Origin: Allobaculum stercoricanis DSM 13633
GTDB taxonomy: Bacteria > Bacillota_I > Bacilli_A > Erysipelotrichales > Erysipelotrichaceae
Direction: 5' to 3'
DNA: 64,000 nucleotides
Assembly (NCBI RefSeq): GCF_000384195.1
Contig: NZ_KB913034.1
Location: 1,796,213-1,860,212, forward strand
Position numbers and translations under genes: made by a program
Shown here: positions 7,081 to 16,664 of the stretch, in pieces
Layout of the letters: every line of letters starts with the position of its first letter
How positions within the stretch are numbered: the first letter of the stretch is position 1
The notes under the pieces: generated by a model
Told to the model about the DNA's origin: nothing
The model's database searches: none
Seen by the model: only the letters and a program-made list of their open reading frames with translations

Positions 7081-8388
7081 TTATTCCCACTCAATTGTTC
7101 CACATGGTTTTGGTGTTAAGTCGTAACATACGCGGTTAACACCTTCAACTTCGTTTAAAATTCGGTTAGTAATTTTATTTAAAATCGCAAAATCAATTGG
7201 TTCAATTGAAGCAGTCATTGCATCAATTGTATTCACGGCACGAATGATAACTGGGTATTCAAAGCAACGAGCATTGTTTTTAACACCAACAGATTTAAAG
7301 TTAGGAACGATTGTGAAGTATTGCCATACTTTTTGATCTAATCCAGCATTCGCAAATTCTTCACGAAGAATCGCGTCAGATTCACGTACTGCTTCCAAAC
7401 GATCTTTAGTAATTTCACCTAAACATCTTACCCCTAAACCAGGTCCTGGGAATGGTTGACGGAATACCATATCATGAGGTAAACCTAATTCTAATCCACA
7501 CGCTCTTACTTCATCTTTAAATAAGTAGTAAAGTGGTTCAACTAATTCAAACTTCATATCTTCAGGTAATCCACCAACGTTATGGTGTGATTTTACAACT
7601 TTGGCAGTTTTTGTACCTGATTCAACAATATCAGGGTAAATTGTTCCTTGCGCTAAGAAATCAATACCTTCTAATTTACGTGCTTCTTCTTCGAATACAC
7701 GAATAAATTCCGCACCAATAATTTTACGTTTTGCTTCTGGATCAGCTACACCTTCTAATTTTGATAAGAAGCGTTCGCTTGCATCCACATAAACTAAGTT
7801 AGCATCTAATTGGTTTTTGAATACTTCTACTACGCTTTCGGATTCACCTTTACGCATTAAACCATGGTTTACGTGAACACATACTAATTGTTTACCAATT
7901 GCTTTAATTAATAATGCTGCAACGACACTACTATCAACACCACCAGATAATGCTAATAATACTTTCTTATCGCCCACTTGTTGACGGATCAATTCTACTT
8001 GATCTTCAACAAAGTTTTTCATGTTCCAGTTTGCTTCAGCATGGCATTCATCAAAAATAAAATGTTTGATGATTTCTTTCATTTCAGCTTCATCACTTGG
8101 CCATTCTTTTAATGTATTTGCACATTTTGCTTGCGCATAATCAACAGCCAATACAGGTAAACCTAATTCATACACAAAATCATTAACCGTAATTGCTTCA
8201 CCGTTAACGATATTTAATGGGCCGCCGTTAATAATAATCCCTTTAACGTTATTTAATTTATTAAATTCATCAGCAGTAATATCATGTGCTTTGATTTCAC
8301 TGTAGACACCCAAATCACGGATAGCACGTGCTAATGTTGTGTTCTCACTATTGCCTAAATCTAAGATTAAAATCATATCTTGCTTCAT
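7081..8388 (-). CDS. GMP synthetase paralogue with degenerate, shortened glutaminase domain
   Basis: A 435-residue homologue of GuaA. The ATP-pyrophosphatase domain is intact (SGGVDSS at 148-154, then [30 protein letters not shown]), as is the dimerisation domain ending GTIEWE. The N-terminal amidotransferase half is about 75 residues shorter than in the canonical copy at 10258-11799. The nucleophile segment GICYGMQ is replaced by AVDYAQA and no FHPE motif remains. It should be unable to hydrolyse glutamine and might make GMP from XMP with free ammonia or a partner glutaminase. MKQDMIL is chosen as start (GGAGG upstream). It differs throughout from guaA, so it is an old duplication or transfer. 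Confidence 0.85.
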   Translation of the reverse strand: MKQDMILILDLGNSENTTLARAIRDLGVYSEIKAHDITADEFNKLNNVKGIIINGGPLNIVNGEAITVNDFVYELGLPVLAVDYAQAKCANTLKEWPSDEAEMKEIIKHFIFDECHAEANWNMKNFVEDQVELIRQQVGDKKVLLALSGGVDSSVVAALLIKAIGKQLVCVHVNHGLMRKGESESVVEVFKNQLDANLVYVDASERFLSKLEGVADPEAKRKIIGAEFIRVFEEEARKLEGIDFLAQGTIYPDIVESGTKTAKVVKSHHNVGGLPEDMKFELVEPLYYLFKDEVRACGLELGLPHDMVFRQPFPGPGLGVRCLGEITKDRLEAVRESDAILREEFANAGLDQKVWQYFTIVPNFKSVGVKNNARCFEYPVIIRAVNTIDAMTASIEPIDFAILNKITNRILNEVEGVNRVCYDLTPKPCGTIEWE

Positions 8389-8653
8389 AGTTTTTCCTCC
8401 AACCAATGATTACCATTAAATAATATATTAAAAAACAAAATTTTAAAATTTATATTCATTATTCGAATTCAATTTTGTGTACTTTTAAATCCATGCAACA
8501 TATACATTATATGGTTATTTATACAATTATTTCCTGTATTATTTTATATCCCAAATCATTTATGTATATTATATACTCATTTTGGAGTCACTGTGAGTAC
8601 ATATTGAGTACAAACCATTTCATTCTAACAATACATACAATTAAAATATTGTT

Positions 8654-9502
8654 TCACTCAATTTCTAACATTTGACTCATCAATTGTTTTATTATTTCTA
8701 AATTTGTAGAAAACTCAATATGACTCGCATATTTATATTTGCGACAATAATTCTTCCATAAATTCTGCAATGTTGAATCTTCACTTATTGAGCATAATAT
8801 TTCTTCATAATGCTCTAATACAGAAAGTGTCTCTCTTTTTCTACATGTTTTATCAAATGCCAATGATAAATCATTATAGTTTATTGAACCGTTATAACGA
8901 TCAAATAAAGTCGTTACATCATAAAAATCACGCATACGTGTATTTAACAATCCTCTAGAAAGAATTGTTTGGATTTTTTCTGCAAGTATTGTCTCTAAAT
9001 TATATGACCACAGTTGTATTGATTTGTCTTCCAACAACAACGGATATTCATATCTTATTTCTCTAGGTGTAATCACATCACCTGTTGATATATCTATTTT
9101 GATTGGCACTATTAAATTTTCTAATTTTGCATCCATATGAATTCTTATTCCTGGATACTCCATATTGTCCATGATGTCAGATACATCATTTAAGATAAAT
9201 TCAATGTGATCATCAAGAGAAATATCTTTAATTTCATTTACAATCCTTGTGGTTTCTTCTTTGGTTAAATCAAAATTACGTATTGTTGTATCAATATCCA
9301 TAGTCGATCGCATCGATATACCAATCATAGAAGTAACCAAAATTCCTCCCTTAACAATGAAATCGTCTTTATATTTAGAATACGTTATTCTTTCAAGAAA
9401 ACGCTCCATCATATAAATACGTAACAAAGTTATAGGATCCGATCCATTTTGTTTGGCAACATTTTTAATTCTACCTTTTATTTGTGCTGGAGTTAGATAC
9501 AT
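8654..9502 (-). CDS. abiEii: AbiEii-family nucleotidyltransferase toxin
   Basis: A 282-residue DNA polymerase beta-like nucleotidyltransferase of the AbiEii/type IV toxin family. The core motif FIVKGGILVTS..RSTMDIDTT (about residues 48-75) carries the GG and DxD signature, followed by PIKIDISTGD and the RMRDFYDV segment typical of the family. Members block growth by transferring nucleotides to targets such as tRNA during phage infection. It overlaps the upstream antitoxin gene in TAATG. The pair is more AT-rich than the flanking GMP synthetase genes, suggesting it was acquired. About 265 bp between it and the GMP synthetase paralogue hold only AT-rich sequence with TGAGTAC repeats. Confidence 0.88.
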   Translation of the reverse strand: MYLTPAQIKGRIKNVAKQNGSDPITLLRIYMMERFLERITYSKYKDDFIVKGGILVTSMIGISMRSTMDIDTTIRNFDLTKEETTRIVNEIKDISLDDHIEFILNDVSDIMDNMEYPGIRIHMDAKLENLIVPIKIDISTGDVITPREIRYEYPLLLEDKSIQLWSYNLETILAEKIQTILSRGLLNTRMRDFYDVTTLFDRYNGSINYNDLSLAFDKTCRKRETLSVLEHYEEILCSISEDSTLQNLWKNYCRKYKYASHIEFSTNLEIIKQLMSQMLEIE

Positions 9503-10080
9503 TACAATAAAACCTCCATATATTGTCTAATTATCTTTTCAATTCGAAATGCTTTTGCATACACCATTAAACGATTAAGATCCTTATCACTTCTTTTTAA
9601 ATAAGTTTTAATCGCCATATTAAAATCCTGAATTTCGAAATTACGTCTACTTCTCACTAAATCACAAATTGTTCTTTCCAAATCATACATTGGGATTTCA
9701 TGGCCAAATCGATTTGTGATTGTAGTCTTTCCTAAATCTAAAAGTTCCTTTTTAACTGTATAAACCTTATAACCAGAGTTTGTTAAAGCAGAAGGGTTAT
9801 ATCCACTATAAATTGTAATGCAATGCACAAAAGGTTCTCGATCAATCAGACCATAATAATATAAGGCATCATCATGAGAAATAACTCCTTTTGGGCAACG
9901 CTGTGACAAAACATAAGCTTCATCTTCCAACACATCTTTTGAAATATAAATACCTGGGCCAACTTTTTCCATACAATTCCTTTTTATAAAATTATAAATA
10001 GACTGTCTCGATACATTCGCATTCTTTAATTTTTTAACATTCAAAACCTCATTTTTTTTAGAATCCATTACTCCTTCCAT
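9502..10080 (-). CDS. abiEi: AbiEi-family antitoxin with winged HTH
   Basis: A 192-residue antitoxin with an N-terminal helix-turn-helix (LKNANVSRQSIYNFIKR) and the AbiEi core (CPKGVISHDDALYYYGL, then YDLERTICDLVRSRR). It represses its own promoter and counters AbiEii. The start at MEGVMDSKK is favoured by AAAGGCGG seven bases upstream; MDSKKNE a few codons later is possible. Stop and the toxin's start overlap by one base, indicating coupled translation. The gene looks intact, so the abortive-infection module is probably active. Confidence 0.87.
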   Translation of the reverse strand: MEGVMDSKKNEVLNVKKLKNANVSRQSIYNFIKRNCMEKVGPGIYISKDVLEDEAYVLSQRCPKGVISHDDALYYYGLIDREPFVHCITIYSGYNPSALTNSGYKVYTVKKELLDLGKTTITNRFGHEIPMYDLERTICDLVRSRRNFEIQDFNMAIKTYLKRSDKDLNRLMVYAKAFRIEKIIRQYMEVLL

Positions 10081-10216
10081 ACTCTCACCGCCTTTTACAT
10101 TCTTGCTAATATTATACTTTATATTAGTAAAAATGTAAATCGACTTCAATTTATTTAATTATTCATATCCAATAATTTATGTGTTCATTTTGTACTCACG
10201 GTCAAAAACAGCATAT

Positions 10217-10243
10217 AAAAAAAGTCCTTATATAAAGGACTTT
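10217..10243 (-). terminator. Terminator of guaA
   Basis: AAAGTCCTT/AAGGACTTT stem with a run of seven T on the minus strand, 15 nt after the guaA stop. Confidence 0.85.
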
Positions 10244-10257
10244 TGATGTTTATTGAA

Positions 10258-11799
10258 TTATTCGAACTCAATTGTTCCTGGGGGTTTAGAAGTAATGTCG
10301 TAAAGTACGCGGTTTACGTGAGATACTTCGTTGATGATACGATCAGAAACACGTCCTAATACATCAAATGGAATTTTAGCCCAGTCAGCTGTCATTCCGT
10401 CGATTGATGTTACCGCACGAATGGCTACGGCATAGTCATATGTTCTCTGGTCACCCATAACCCCTACAGAACGCATATTGGTTAATGCAGTGAAGTATTG
10501 CCAGATGTCTTCTTCTAAGCCAGCTTTTGCAATTTCTTCACGTAAAATAGCATCGGATTCACGAACGATTTCTAATTTTTCGTCTGTGATATCGCCAATG
10601 ACACGGATTCCTAAACCTGGTCCTGGGAATGGTTGTCTCCAAACCATTTCGTGTGGAAGACCAAGTTCTTCACCAAGGGCACGAACTTCGTCTTTGAATA
10701 ATGTATTCAAAGGTTCAATCAGTTTGAATTCCATATCTTTTGGTAAAGCCCCAACGTTATGGTGAGATTTAATTGTTTGTGCGGAATTTGTTCCGGATTC
10801 AATGACGTCAGTGTACAGAGTACCTTGCGCAAGCCATTTTACGTTACCGTCTTTGACAATTTTCTTTGTTTCTTCGTCAAATGTATAAACGAATTCGTTA
10901 CCAATAATTTTACGTTTCTGTTCTGGATCACTAACTCCTGCTAGTTTTTTCATGAAACGATCTTTCGCATCAATTTTAACTAAATTGATGTTCATATTGC
11001 GTCCGAATGTTTCCATTACAGATTCAGCTTCGCCTTTACGTAACAGACCATGGTCAATGAACATTGCGATTAATTGATCTCCAATTGCTTCATGTAAAAG
11101 TGCAGCAACGACAGAGGAGTCAACTCCACCGGAAAGACCAAGTAATACTTTATCTTTACCAACTTGTTCTTTGATTTTTTGTTTTTGTGTTTCGATGAAG
11201 TCATGCATTGTCCAGTTTGCTTCGGCTTTGCATACTTTGAAGACGAAGTTTTTCAATACATCATTTCCATATTCGGAGTGACGTACTTCTGGGTGGAACT
11301 GTAATGCATATAAGTTCTTTTCCACGTTTTGAACTACCGCAAATGGGCAAGTTTCACTTTTGGCGATGAATTCAAAACCTGGAGCAAGTTCACTAACAAG
11401 GTCTCCATGGGACATCCATACAGTTTGTTTTTCTGGAAGATCGTTAAATAACAAGTTATCTGTTTTTACTTCAATTTCTGTACGTCCGTATTCTTTATAG
11501 TTACTGGATACAACTTTCCCGCCAAGGTTATGCATCATCATCTGCATTCCGTAACAAATCCCTAATACTGGAATTCCGGATTCATAAATTGCAGGGTCGC
11601 AATGTGGTGCATTTTCAGCATAAACAGAATTTGGACCACCAGAGAAAACAATCCCTTTGACATCGCCAAGAGCTTTGATTTCTTCAAGGGTCATCGTATT
11701 TGGGTGAAGTTCGGAGTATACACCGAATTCACGAATTCGTCTGGCAATCAGCTGGTTGTACTGAGAACCAAAATCCAAGACAACAATTTTATCTGGCAT
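10258..11799 (-). CDS. guaA: GMP synthase (glutamine-hydrolysing)
   Basis: A canonical 513-residue GuaA that converts XMP, ATP and glutamine to GMP in the cytoplasm. The class I glutaminase domain has its full triad: Cys82 in GICYGMQ, His169 and Glu171 in FHPEV. The ATP-pyrophosphatase P-loop is SGGVDSS (223-229), and the C-terminal dimerisation domain ends GTIEFE. It is a single-gene unit with its own terminator. The 158 bp upstream show a tandem AAAGATGAGAG element but no purine riboswitch that I can recognise. Presence of this complete copy means the shortened paralogue is not needed for basal GMP synthesis. Confidence 0.98.
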   Translation of the reverse strand: MPDKIVVLDFGSQYNQLIARRIREFGVYSELHPNTMTLEEIKALGDVKGIVFSGGPNSVYAENAPHCDPAIYESGIPVLGICYGMQMMMHNLGGKVVSSNYKEYGRTEIEVKTDNLLFNDLPEKQTVWMSHGDLVSELAPGFEFIAKSETCPFAVVQNVEKNLYALQFHPEVRHSEYGNDVLKNFVFKVCKAEANWTMHDFIETQKQKIKEQVGKDKVLLGLSGGVDSSVVAALLHEAIGDQLIAMFIDHGLLRKGEAESVMETFGRNMNINLVKIDAKDRFMKKLAGVSDPEQKRKIIGNEFVYTFDEETKKIVKDGNVKWLAQGTLYTDVIESGTNSAQTIKSHHNVGALPKDMEFKLIEPLNTLFKDEVRALGEELGLPHEMVWRQPFPGPGLGIRVIGDITDEKLEIVRESDAILREEIAKAGLEEDIWQYFTALTNMRSVGVMGDQRTYDYAVAIRAVTSIDGMTADWAKIPFDVLGRVSDRIINEVSHVNRVLYDITSKPPGTIEFE

Positions 11800-11957
11800 C
11801 TATTACCTCTCTCATCTTTCTACTCTCATCTTTCGATGATTTTTTATTTCATCATGCCTTGCGTTTTTTTGAAAAGTATCACTTTGGATAAACGACTTTT
11901 CGTTTAAAACAAGTAAGGATGATTGAAATTCTCAATAAATTCTTCTTTCTTATCAAA

Positions 11958-12509
11958 CTAATCAACGTTTGTTTCAAAGTTTTTTCTAACTTCAGCAAAC
12001 GTTTTTCGCCATGGTGTTGTCGTTGGGTTAATCACTTTGACTAACCACGCCACATCATGAAAAGCGTCATGTTTAAATCCTGCATTTTTTAATAAACCGA
12101 ATTCTTCAAAACCATGTTTGGCTTGATAAGCAAGACTTTCTTGATTGGTTGCGGTTGTACAACTAATCAATCGACAAATACCCATTTCCTTTAAAATCGC
12201 CTCGAGCTTTTCATATAAAACATGCGTTAAGCCGTAATGATTTCCTTGGGCAAAATAAATCGTCAATTCTGCATCATATTGATATGCATCTCTTGCTAAA
12301 AACTTATGGGCATAACCAAATCCGATAATTTTGCCTTCATATTCAGCAACTAAATATGGATAAGACTTTGCCATCGCAATTTGTTTGGCACAAAACTCTT
12401 CATAGTCAGGACATGTCCATGAAAAATTCGCTACAGAATGCTCAATATAATAACAAAAGATCGCATAAACTGCGTCTAAATCTTCTGGTTTTAAAAATCG
12501 AACCGTCAT
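11958..12509 (-). CDS. GNAT-family N-acetyltransferase
   Basis: A 183-residue acetyltransferase resembling the phosphinothricin/L-amino-acid N-acetyltransferase branch (opening TVRFLKPEDLDAVYAIF, mid-region LVAEYEGKIIGFGYAH and AELTIYFAQGNHYG). These enzymes use acetyl-CoA to acetylate small amino compounds or protein N-termini. The usual acetyl-CoA loop R/QxxGxG/A is not well preserved (QGNHYGLTHVL), so activity is uncertain. Its ATG overlaps the tsaD stop by four bases, placing it last in the tsaE-tsaB-rimI-tsaD operon. The substrate cannot be told from sequence. Confidence 0.75.
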   Translation of the reverse strand: MTVRFLKPEDLDAVYAIFCYYIEHSVANFSWTCPDYEEFCAKQIAMAKSYPYLVAEYEGKIIGFGYAHKFLARDAYQYDAELTIYFAQGNHYGLTHVLYEKLEAILKEMGICRLISCTTATNQESLAYQAKHGFEEFGLLKNAGFKHDAFHDVAWLVKVINPTTTPWRKTFAEVRKNFETNVD

Positions 12510-13507
12510 TGTATTTCCATTCCTGCATCTGCCCCTAAAGACAAGTCAGATCGGCGACCATTGTTCCATGCAATTTCCCCGGCAATCGCAATCATCGTCG
12601 CATTGTCCGTACAACATTTCATCGGTGGCACGTTGAAATCCATATCTGGATGTTGAGCGGCAAGTTCTTGGACTTTTTCGCGCAGTCTGCTGTTGGCAGA
12701 TACGCCCCCGCCGACGATCATTTGTTTAACTTCCGGATGATTTTTGATCGCTTTACGTACTTTTGAGAAGATTTCTTCTAATGCTGTTTCTTGGAAAGAA
12801 GCGGCTAAATCTTCCATCGTCCACGTTTCATTTTGTCTTTCCATGCGTTTAACAAACTGTAAAACACCCGACTTCAAACCCGAGAACGAGAAATCATATT
12901 CTCCTTGGGCTTTTGGCTGAGGAAGTTTATAAATAGGTTTTCCCAGTTTGGCGAGTTTATCAATTTTAGGTCCTCCTGGATAACCAAGGTTTAAAACACG
13001 AGCAACTTTGTCATATGCTTCTCCAATCGCATCATCTTGTGTTTCCCCTAAAACATCAAAGCTATTTTCATCTTTCATATAGATCAGTTCGGAGTTTCCT
13101 CCAGATACTAATAAAGCTAAAAGTGGAAATTGTAATGTTGTGTCGAGTTTATTGGCATAGATATGTCCGGCCAAGTGGTTTACACCTACGAGTGGAATAT
13201 TGTAAAGCATCGACAATGTTTTCGCGGCTTGCACGCCAACATGAAGACAACCGATCAATCCTGGTCCTTGCGTCACGGAGATCAAATCGATATCATCCCA
13301 TGTCAGTCCCGATTGACGAATGGCCTGATCAATGACAACCGACACATTTTCAACATGTAGACGGCTAGCCACTTCCGGTACAACACCTCCAAATTGAGTG
13401 TGCGTATCAATCTGGGAAGAGACGATGCTCGATAAAACTTCTGTTTGATCTTTGACTACGGCAGCAGCTGTTTCATCACAACTACTTTCAATCGCAAATA
13501 CTATCAT
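12506..13507 (-). CDS. tsaD: tRNA N6-adenosine threonylcarbamoyltransferase TsaD
   Basis: A 333-residue ASKHA-fold protein. It opens with IESSCDETAAAVV and has the metal-binding HLAGH motif (His111, His115), ALLVSGGNSEL and the late GGVSANSRLRE and CTDNATMIA segments. It transfers threonylcarbamoyl from threonylcarbamoyl-AMP to A37 of ANN-decoding tRNAs, working with TsaB and TsaE. All three are encoded together here. Length and motifs are standard. Confidence 0.98.
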   Translation of the reverse strand: MIVFAIESSCDETAAAVVKDQTEVLSSIVSSQIDTHTQFGGVVPEVASRLHVENVSVVIDQAIRQSGLTWDDIDLISVTQGPGLIGCLHVGVQAAKTLSMLYNIPLVGVNHLAGHIYANKLDTTLQFPLLALLVSGGNSELIYMKDENSFDVLGETQDDAIGEAYDKVARVLNLGYPGGPKIDKLAKLGKPIYKLPQPKAQGEYDFSFSGLKSGVLQFVKRMERQNETWTMEDLAASFQETALEEIFSKVRKAIKNHPEVKQMIVGGGVSANSRLREKVQELAAQHPDMDFNVPPMKCCTDNATMIAIAGEIAWNNGRRSDLSLGADAGMEIQ

Positions 13508-13558
13508 TTCTTCACCTATTTCTTTTACCTATCGTTTTTGCACGATATTGATTTCTAT

Positions 13559-13996
13559 TTAAAAGCCTATCCCCATCAAAATTGCATCTTCGCCATCCGA
13601 ATAATAGCGTTTGACTACATTGATCGGGCTAAAACCAAATTTTTCATATAAAGCAATTGCTGCTTGATTGGACTTACGCACTTCAAGTGTCATCGTTTCA
13701 CACTCTTGGGCGCGAGCGATCTCGATTAAATGCTTTAATAAGATAGAACCTTTATTTTGTTTGCGATATTGTGGAGCAATCGCAATATTCGCCAATTGGG
13801 CTTGTTCAAAGGTAATCCATAAATGCGCATAGCCAATCATCGTTTGATCTTGATCATCGATGAAAACATATGGCGTTGAAAAAGGATTTCCTTCTAATTC
13901 ATAACGTAAAGAATCTAAAGTCCAAGGATCACTAAAACATTGTTGTTCCAATGCTTCAACTTGTTCGAGATCCTCTAATCGCATCGTTCGAATCAT
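13559..13996 (-). CDS. rimI: Ribosomal protein S18 alanine N-acetyltransferase RimI
   Basis: A 145-residue GNAT protein of the RimI type: IRTMRLEDLEQVEALEQQCFSDPW at the N-terminus, acetyl-CoA loop QYRKQNKGSILL (about 84-95) and NQAAIALYEKFGF near the end. RimI acetylates the N-terminal alanine of S18, and its gene is very often embedded in the tsa operon, as here. Its start overlaps the tsaB stop by four bases (ATGA). Substrate assignment rests on family and context. Confidence 0.9.
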   Translation of the reverse strand: MIRTMRLEDLEQVEALEQQCFSDPWTLDSLRYELEGNPFSTPYVFIDDQDQTMIGYAHLWITFEQAQLANIAIAPQYRKQNKGSILLKHLIEIARAQECETMTLEVRKSNQAAIALYEKFGFSPINVVKRYYSDGEDAILMGIGF

Positions 13997-14601
13997 ACTT
14001 TATAGCTATCGTTTTCTTTCATATACGCCGGAACGAGAGCATGAACGTTTTCTACAGCTTGGGCAAGTGGCAATAAATCGGCAACGTTTTGCACAAAATT
14101 GCTTGCCTTTGCTACTTGATCTACCAATTCTCCTTCGCCATATAATTGACCTGGATGTTCATCCAAGAAGCTTGTTACTTCTTCAATTGGTAAAATTCCC
14201 ATCCAAGTTGTGTTTCCCGCTTCAATATGTCCGACATAAGCACGGCCACCTCTTGCATCTAAAATGACATTTGCTTGTGGTACAACGCCGGCATACAGTT
14301 GTAATGTTGAAATTGTTTTGACTGTCACATCGGCTTGTGTTCCTAATAATTTGGCGGTTGTCATCGCTAGGCGAAGTCCAGTATAAGAACCTGGACCATC
14401 GGTAATCACAACTTCTTGAATATCAGCTAATGTCCAGCCGACTTGATCCAATAATGTTTGTAGTTCTACAAACATCGTTTCACTTTGTTTTTTAAACGCT
14501 TCTTTGACGACGCTTGCTACAACTTGACCATCTTGGCATAAAACCAAAATCAAGTTTTTCCACGCCGTATCCATAAACAAACTTTTCACGTTTATTCCCA
14601 T
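13993..14601 (-). CDS. tsaB: TsaB, scaffold of the threonylcarbamoyl-adenosine complex
   Basis: A roughly 200-residue ASKHA-fold protein. DGPGSYTGLRLAMTTAKLLG is the family signature, preceded by MDTAWKNLILVL and followed by DARGGRAYVG. TsaB dimerises with TsaD and is needed for t6A synthesis but has no catalytic site of its own. The tsaE stop lies inside its first codons. The ATG at 14601 has almost no spacing from AAGG, so the GTG at 14589 (VKSLFMDT, with GGATGG upstream) may be the true start. Confidence 0.95.
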   Translation of the reverse strand: MGINVKSLFMDTAWKNLILVLCQDGQVVASVVKEAFKKQSETMFVELQTLLDQVGWTLADIQEVVITDGPGSYTGLRLAMTTAKLLGTQADVTVKTISTLQLYAGVVPQANVILDARGGRAYVGHIEAGNTTWMGILPIEEVTSFLDEHPGQLYGEGELVDQVAKASNFVQNVADLLPLAQAVENVHALVPAYMKENDSYKV

Positions 14602-15041
14602 CCTTCCAACACAGCTTGTGCATTTTTACCGGTTGCTTCCATGATCACTTCTCGTGAAGTCTCACCAGTTTCGCGAATTGAGATCGCAATGTGATCCGCT
14701 GGGATTTGTTGGGCAATGTAATTTGACCATTCCACAACACACAATCCTTCTTCAAAGCATTCTTCAAAACCAAGATCTTGGTTGCCATCTTCTAGACGAT
14801 AAGCGTCCATGTGGTAAAGCATGCTGCCATCTTGTGTGCGGTATGATTTCATAATTGTAAACGTTGGTGAATTAATTGTTCGTTTAACCCCTAACGCTTT
14901 GCCAAAAAAGCGTGTCCAGGCTGTTTTTCCGGCCCCTAGATCGCCATCGAGCGTGATCGTCATCGTTTTACCTTTTAAACGATCCGCCATTTTTTGGGCA
15001 AAAGCTTCTGTATCTGAAAGGGAATTTAAAATCAGTTTCAT
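14592..15041 (-). CDS. tsaE: TsaE, ATPase of t6A biosynthesis
   Basis: A 149-residue P-loop ATPase with Walker A GDLGAGKT (33-40), the SPTF motif (NSPTFTIM) and YHMDAYRL, all diagnostic of the YjeE/TsaE family. It drives turnover of the TsaB-TsaD complex in threonylcarbamoylation of tRNA. It is the first gene of the tsaE-tsaB-rimI-tsaD-GNAT operon. About 120 bp separate it from rarA and hold no clear terminator, so read-through from rarA is possible. Confidence 0.97.
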   Translation of the reverse strand: MKLILNSLSDTEAFAQKMADRLKGKTMTITLDGDLGAGKTAWTRFFGKALGVKRTINSPTFTIMKSYRTQDGSMLYHMDAYRLEDGNQDLGFEECFEEGLCVVEWSNYIAQQIPADHIAISIRETGETSREVIMEATGKNAQAVLEGWE

Positions 15042-15160
15042 GTGTTTAATTCCTTTCTCTTCTTCATGTGAATATTGATCTTTTTATTTTAAAGTTAAAT
15101 CTTAAATTTGTTGATGAGTAATGATAAAAGCACGCTTCAAGCGCTTTCGCATATTTCTTA

Positions 15161-16585
15161 TTAATGCAAATTTTCTTTTTTCTGTGGTGCTTTTCCTTGT
15201 AAACGATCTTGGCGCAGTTGTGCTTTAATCGCTTGGATTTGTTGCATGCGTCTAGCGACCTTCGCTTCACTGCCTTGATCGCCCGGATGATAATAGCTAT
15301 GTCCAATTAATTTAGATGGTAAACAATCCATATCCGTCATGCTGTATACATAATCGTGCGAATATTCATAACCTTGGTTATAGCCAAGATCCTCCATCAC
15401 TTTTGTCGGTGCATTGCAAATCTGTAGTGGCACTGGTTCTTCAAATGTATCTCGCACATCTTCTAATGCCGCAAAATAAGCTGTTTCTAATGCATTACTT
15501 TTAGGCGCTAGCGCAAGATACGTGACGGCATGAACTAAATGGACGCTGCATTCTGGCATTCCTAAATAAGTGCACGCTTGATAAGCCGCCACACAAATTT
15601 CTAAAGCGCGTGAATCGGCCATTCCCACATCTTCACTGGCCATGCGCACTAAACGCCTTGCGACATAAAGAGGGTCTTCGCCCCCTTCTAAAATTCTTGT
15701 TAGCCAATAGATACAAGCATTCACATCACTATTGCGCATTGATTTATGTAAAGCGGAGATCAGATCAAAATGAGCATCTCCCTTTTTATCGTAAAGCAAT
15801 GTTCGTTTTCCTAAAACTTGTTTGATCATTTGATCGTCGACATGAATTCCCTTGACATCTTCGATAGAATTCAAAATGATCATTTCTAATGTATTGAGGG
15901 CCAATCTTGCATCACCATGGGCATATTGAGCAATCGCATACAGTTGCTGTTCACTGATCTGAATCGTTTTATGAGCAAACCCTTTTGGCGATTCAATCGC
16001 TTTTTTCAATAGAGCTTCGATATCTTCGATCTGCAACGGTTTTAATACGCAAACGCGACATCTAGAAAGCAAGGCCGAGTTCACCTCAAAGCTAGGATTT
16101 TCCGTAGTTGCGCCAATAAGGACGATGCTTCCTTTTTCGACATAAGGTAAAAAAGCATCTTGTTGCATTTTATTGAAGCGATGAATTTCATCGATAAACA
16201 CAATCGTCCGCTCCCCCGATTTGCGCATCATTTCGGCCTCGGACATCACGGATTTAATCTCTTTGATGCCTGATTGGACAGCCGAAAAATTGATGAAATG
16301 ACTTTTCGTTTGCGCCGCAATGATACTGGCTAGTGTCGTTTTGCCTACGCCAGGTGGGCCCCAGAAAATCATGGAGGGCACAATATCTTTTTCGATCATA
16401 TTCCACAATAAAGATCCTGGCGCAATCAAGTGTTGTTGACCAAAATATTCTTCCAAACAAGATGGGCGCATACGATCGGCTAGTGGACGCAAAAGGGTAG
16501 ATCTTTCCTCAATCTCGTCAAGTTTTTGTTGATTTGGCTGTGATAGATTCTCATCAAAAGAATCGAATAAAGAAGTCTGTTTCAT
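15161..16585 (-). CDS. rarA: Replication-associated recombination protein A (RarA/MgsA AAA+ ATPase)
   Basis: A 474-residue AAA+ ATPase. Walker A GPPGVGKTT (76-84), Walker B FIDEIHRFN (about 130-138), sensor-1 GATTENPSF and arginine finger SRCRV are all present, followed by the clamp-loader-like lid and tetramerisation domain (GGEDPLYVARRLVRMASEDVG). It acts at stalled replication forks. MKQTSLFDSF is chosen as start (GGAAAG upstream); the open frame extends 22 codons further. The protein is slightly longer than typical because of a basic tail. Confidence 0.96.
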   Translation of the reverse strand: MKQTSLFDSFDENLSQPNQQKLDEIEERSTLLRPLADRMRPSCLEEYFGQQHLIAPGSLLWNMIEKDIVPSMIFWGPPGVGKTTLASIIAAQTKSHFINFSAVQSGIKEIKSVMSEAEMMRKSGERTIVFIDEIHRFNKMQQDAFLPYVEKGSIVLIGATTENPSFEVNSALLSRCRVCVLKPLQIEDIEALLKKAIESPKGFAHKTIQISEQQLYAIAQYAHGDARLALNTLEMIILNSIEDVKGIHVDDQMIKQVLGKRTLLYDKKGDAHFDLISALHKSMRNSDVNACIYWLTRILEGGEDPLYVARRLVRMASEDVGMADSRALEICVAAYQACTYLGMPECSVHLVHAVTYLALAPKSNALETAYFAALEDVRDTFEEPVPLQICNAPTKVMEDLGYNQGYEYSHDYVYSMTDMDCLPSKLIGHSYYHPGDQGSEAKVARRMQQIQAIKAQLRQDRLQGKAPQKKENLH

Positions 16586-16664
16586 ATTTCTTTCCATTAT
16601 ACGGCAATTTAAAAAAGGATGCTTACCCTTGTTGATCTGCAAATCGCTCAAGTCATTTTTAAGC

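Noticed and set aside
8579-10204. Attachment-site repeats around abiE
   Set aside because: The flanking similarity is short and imperfect, with no recombinase nearby, so it is not reported as an att site.
11800-11957. Possible purine riboswitch upstream of guaA
   Set aside because: No conserved purine-riboswitch loops or paired junction could be recognised; only a short tandem AAAGATGAGAG element is present.
15064-15306. 80-codon minus-strand frame downstream of rarA
   Set aside because: It mostly overlaps the end of rarA in another frame, is lysine/arginine-rich low-complexity sequence and has no ribosome site.
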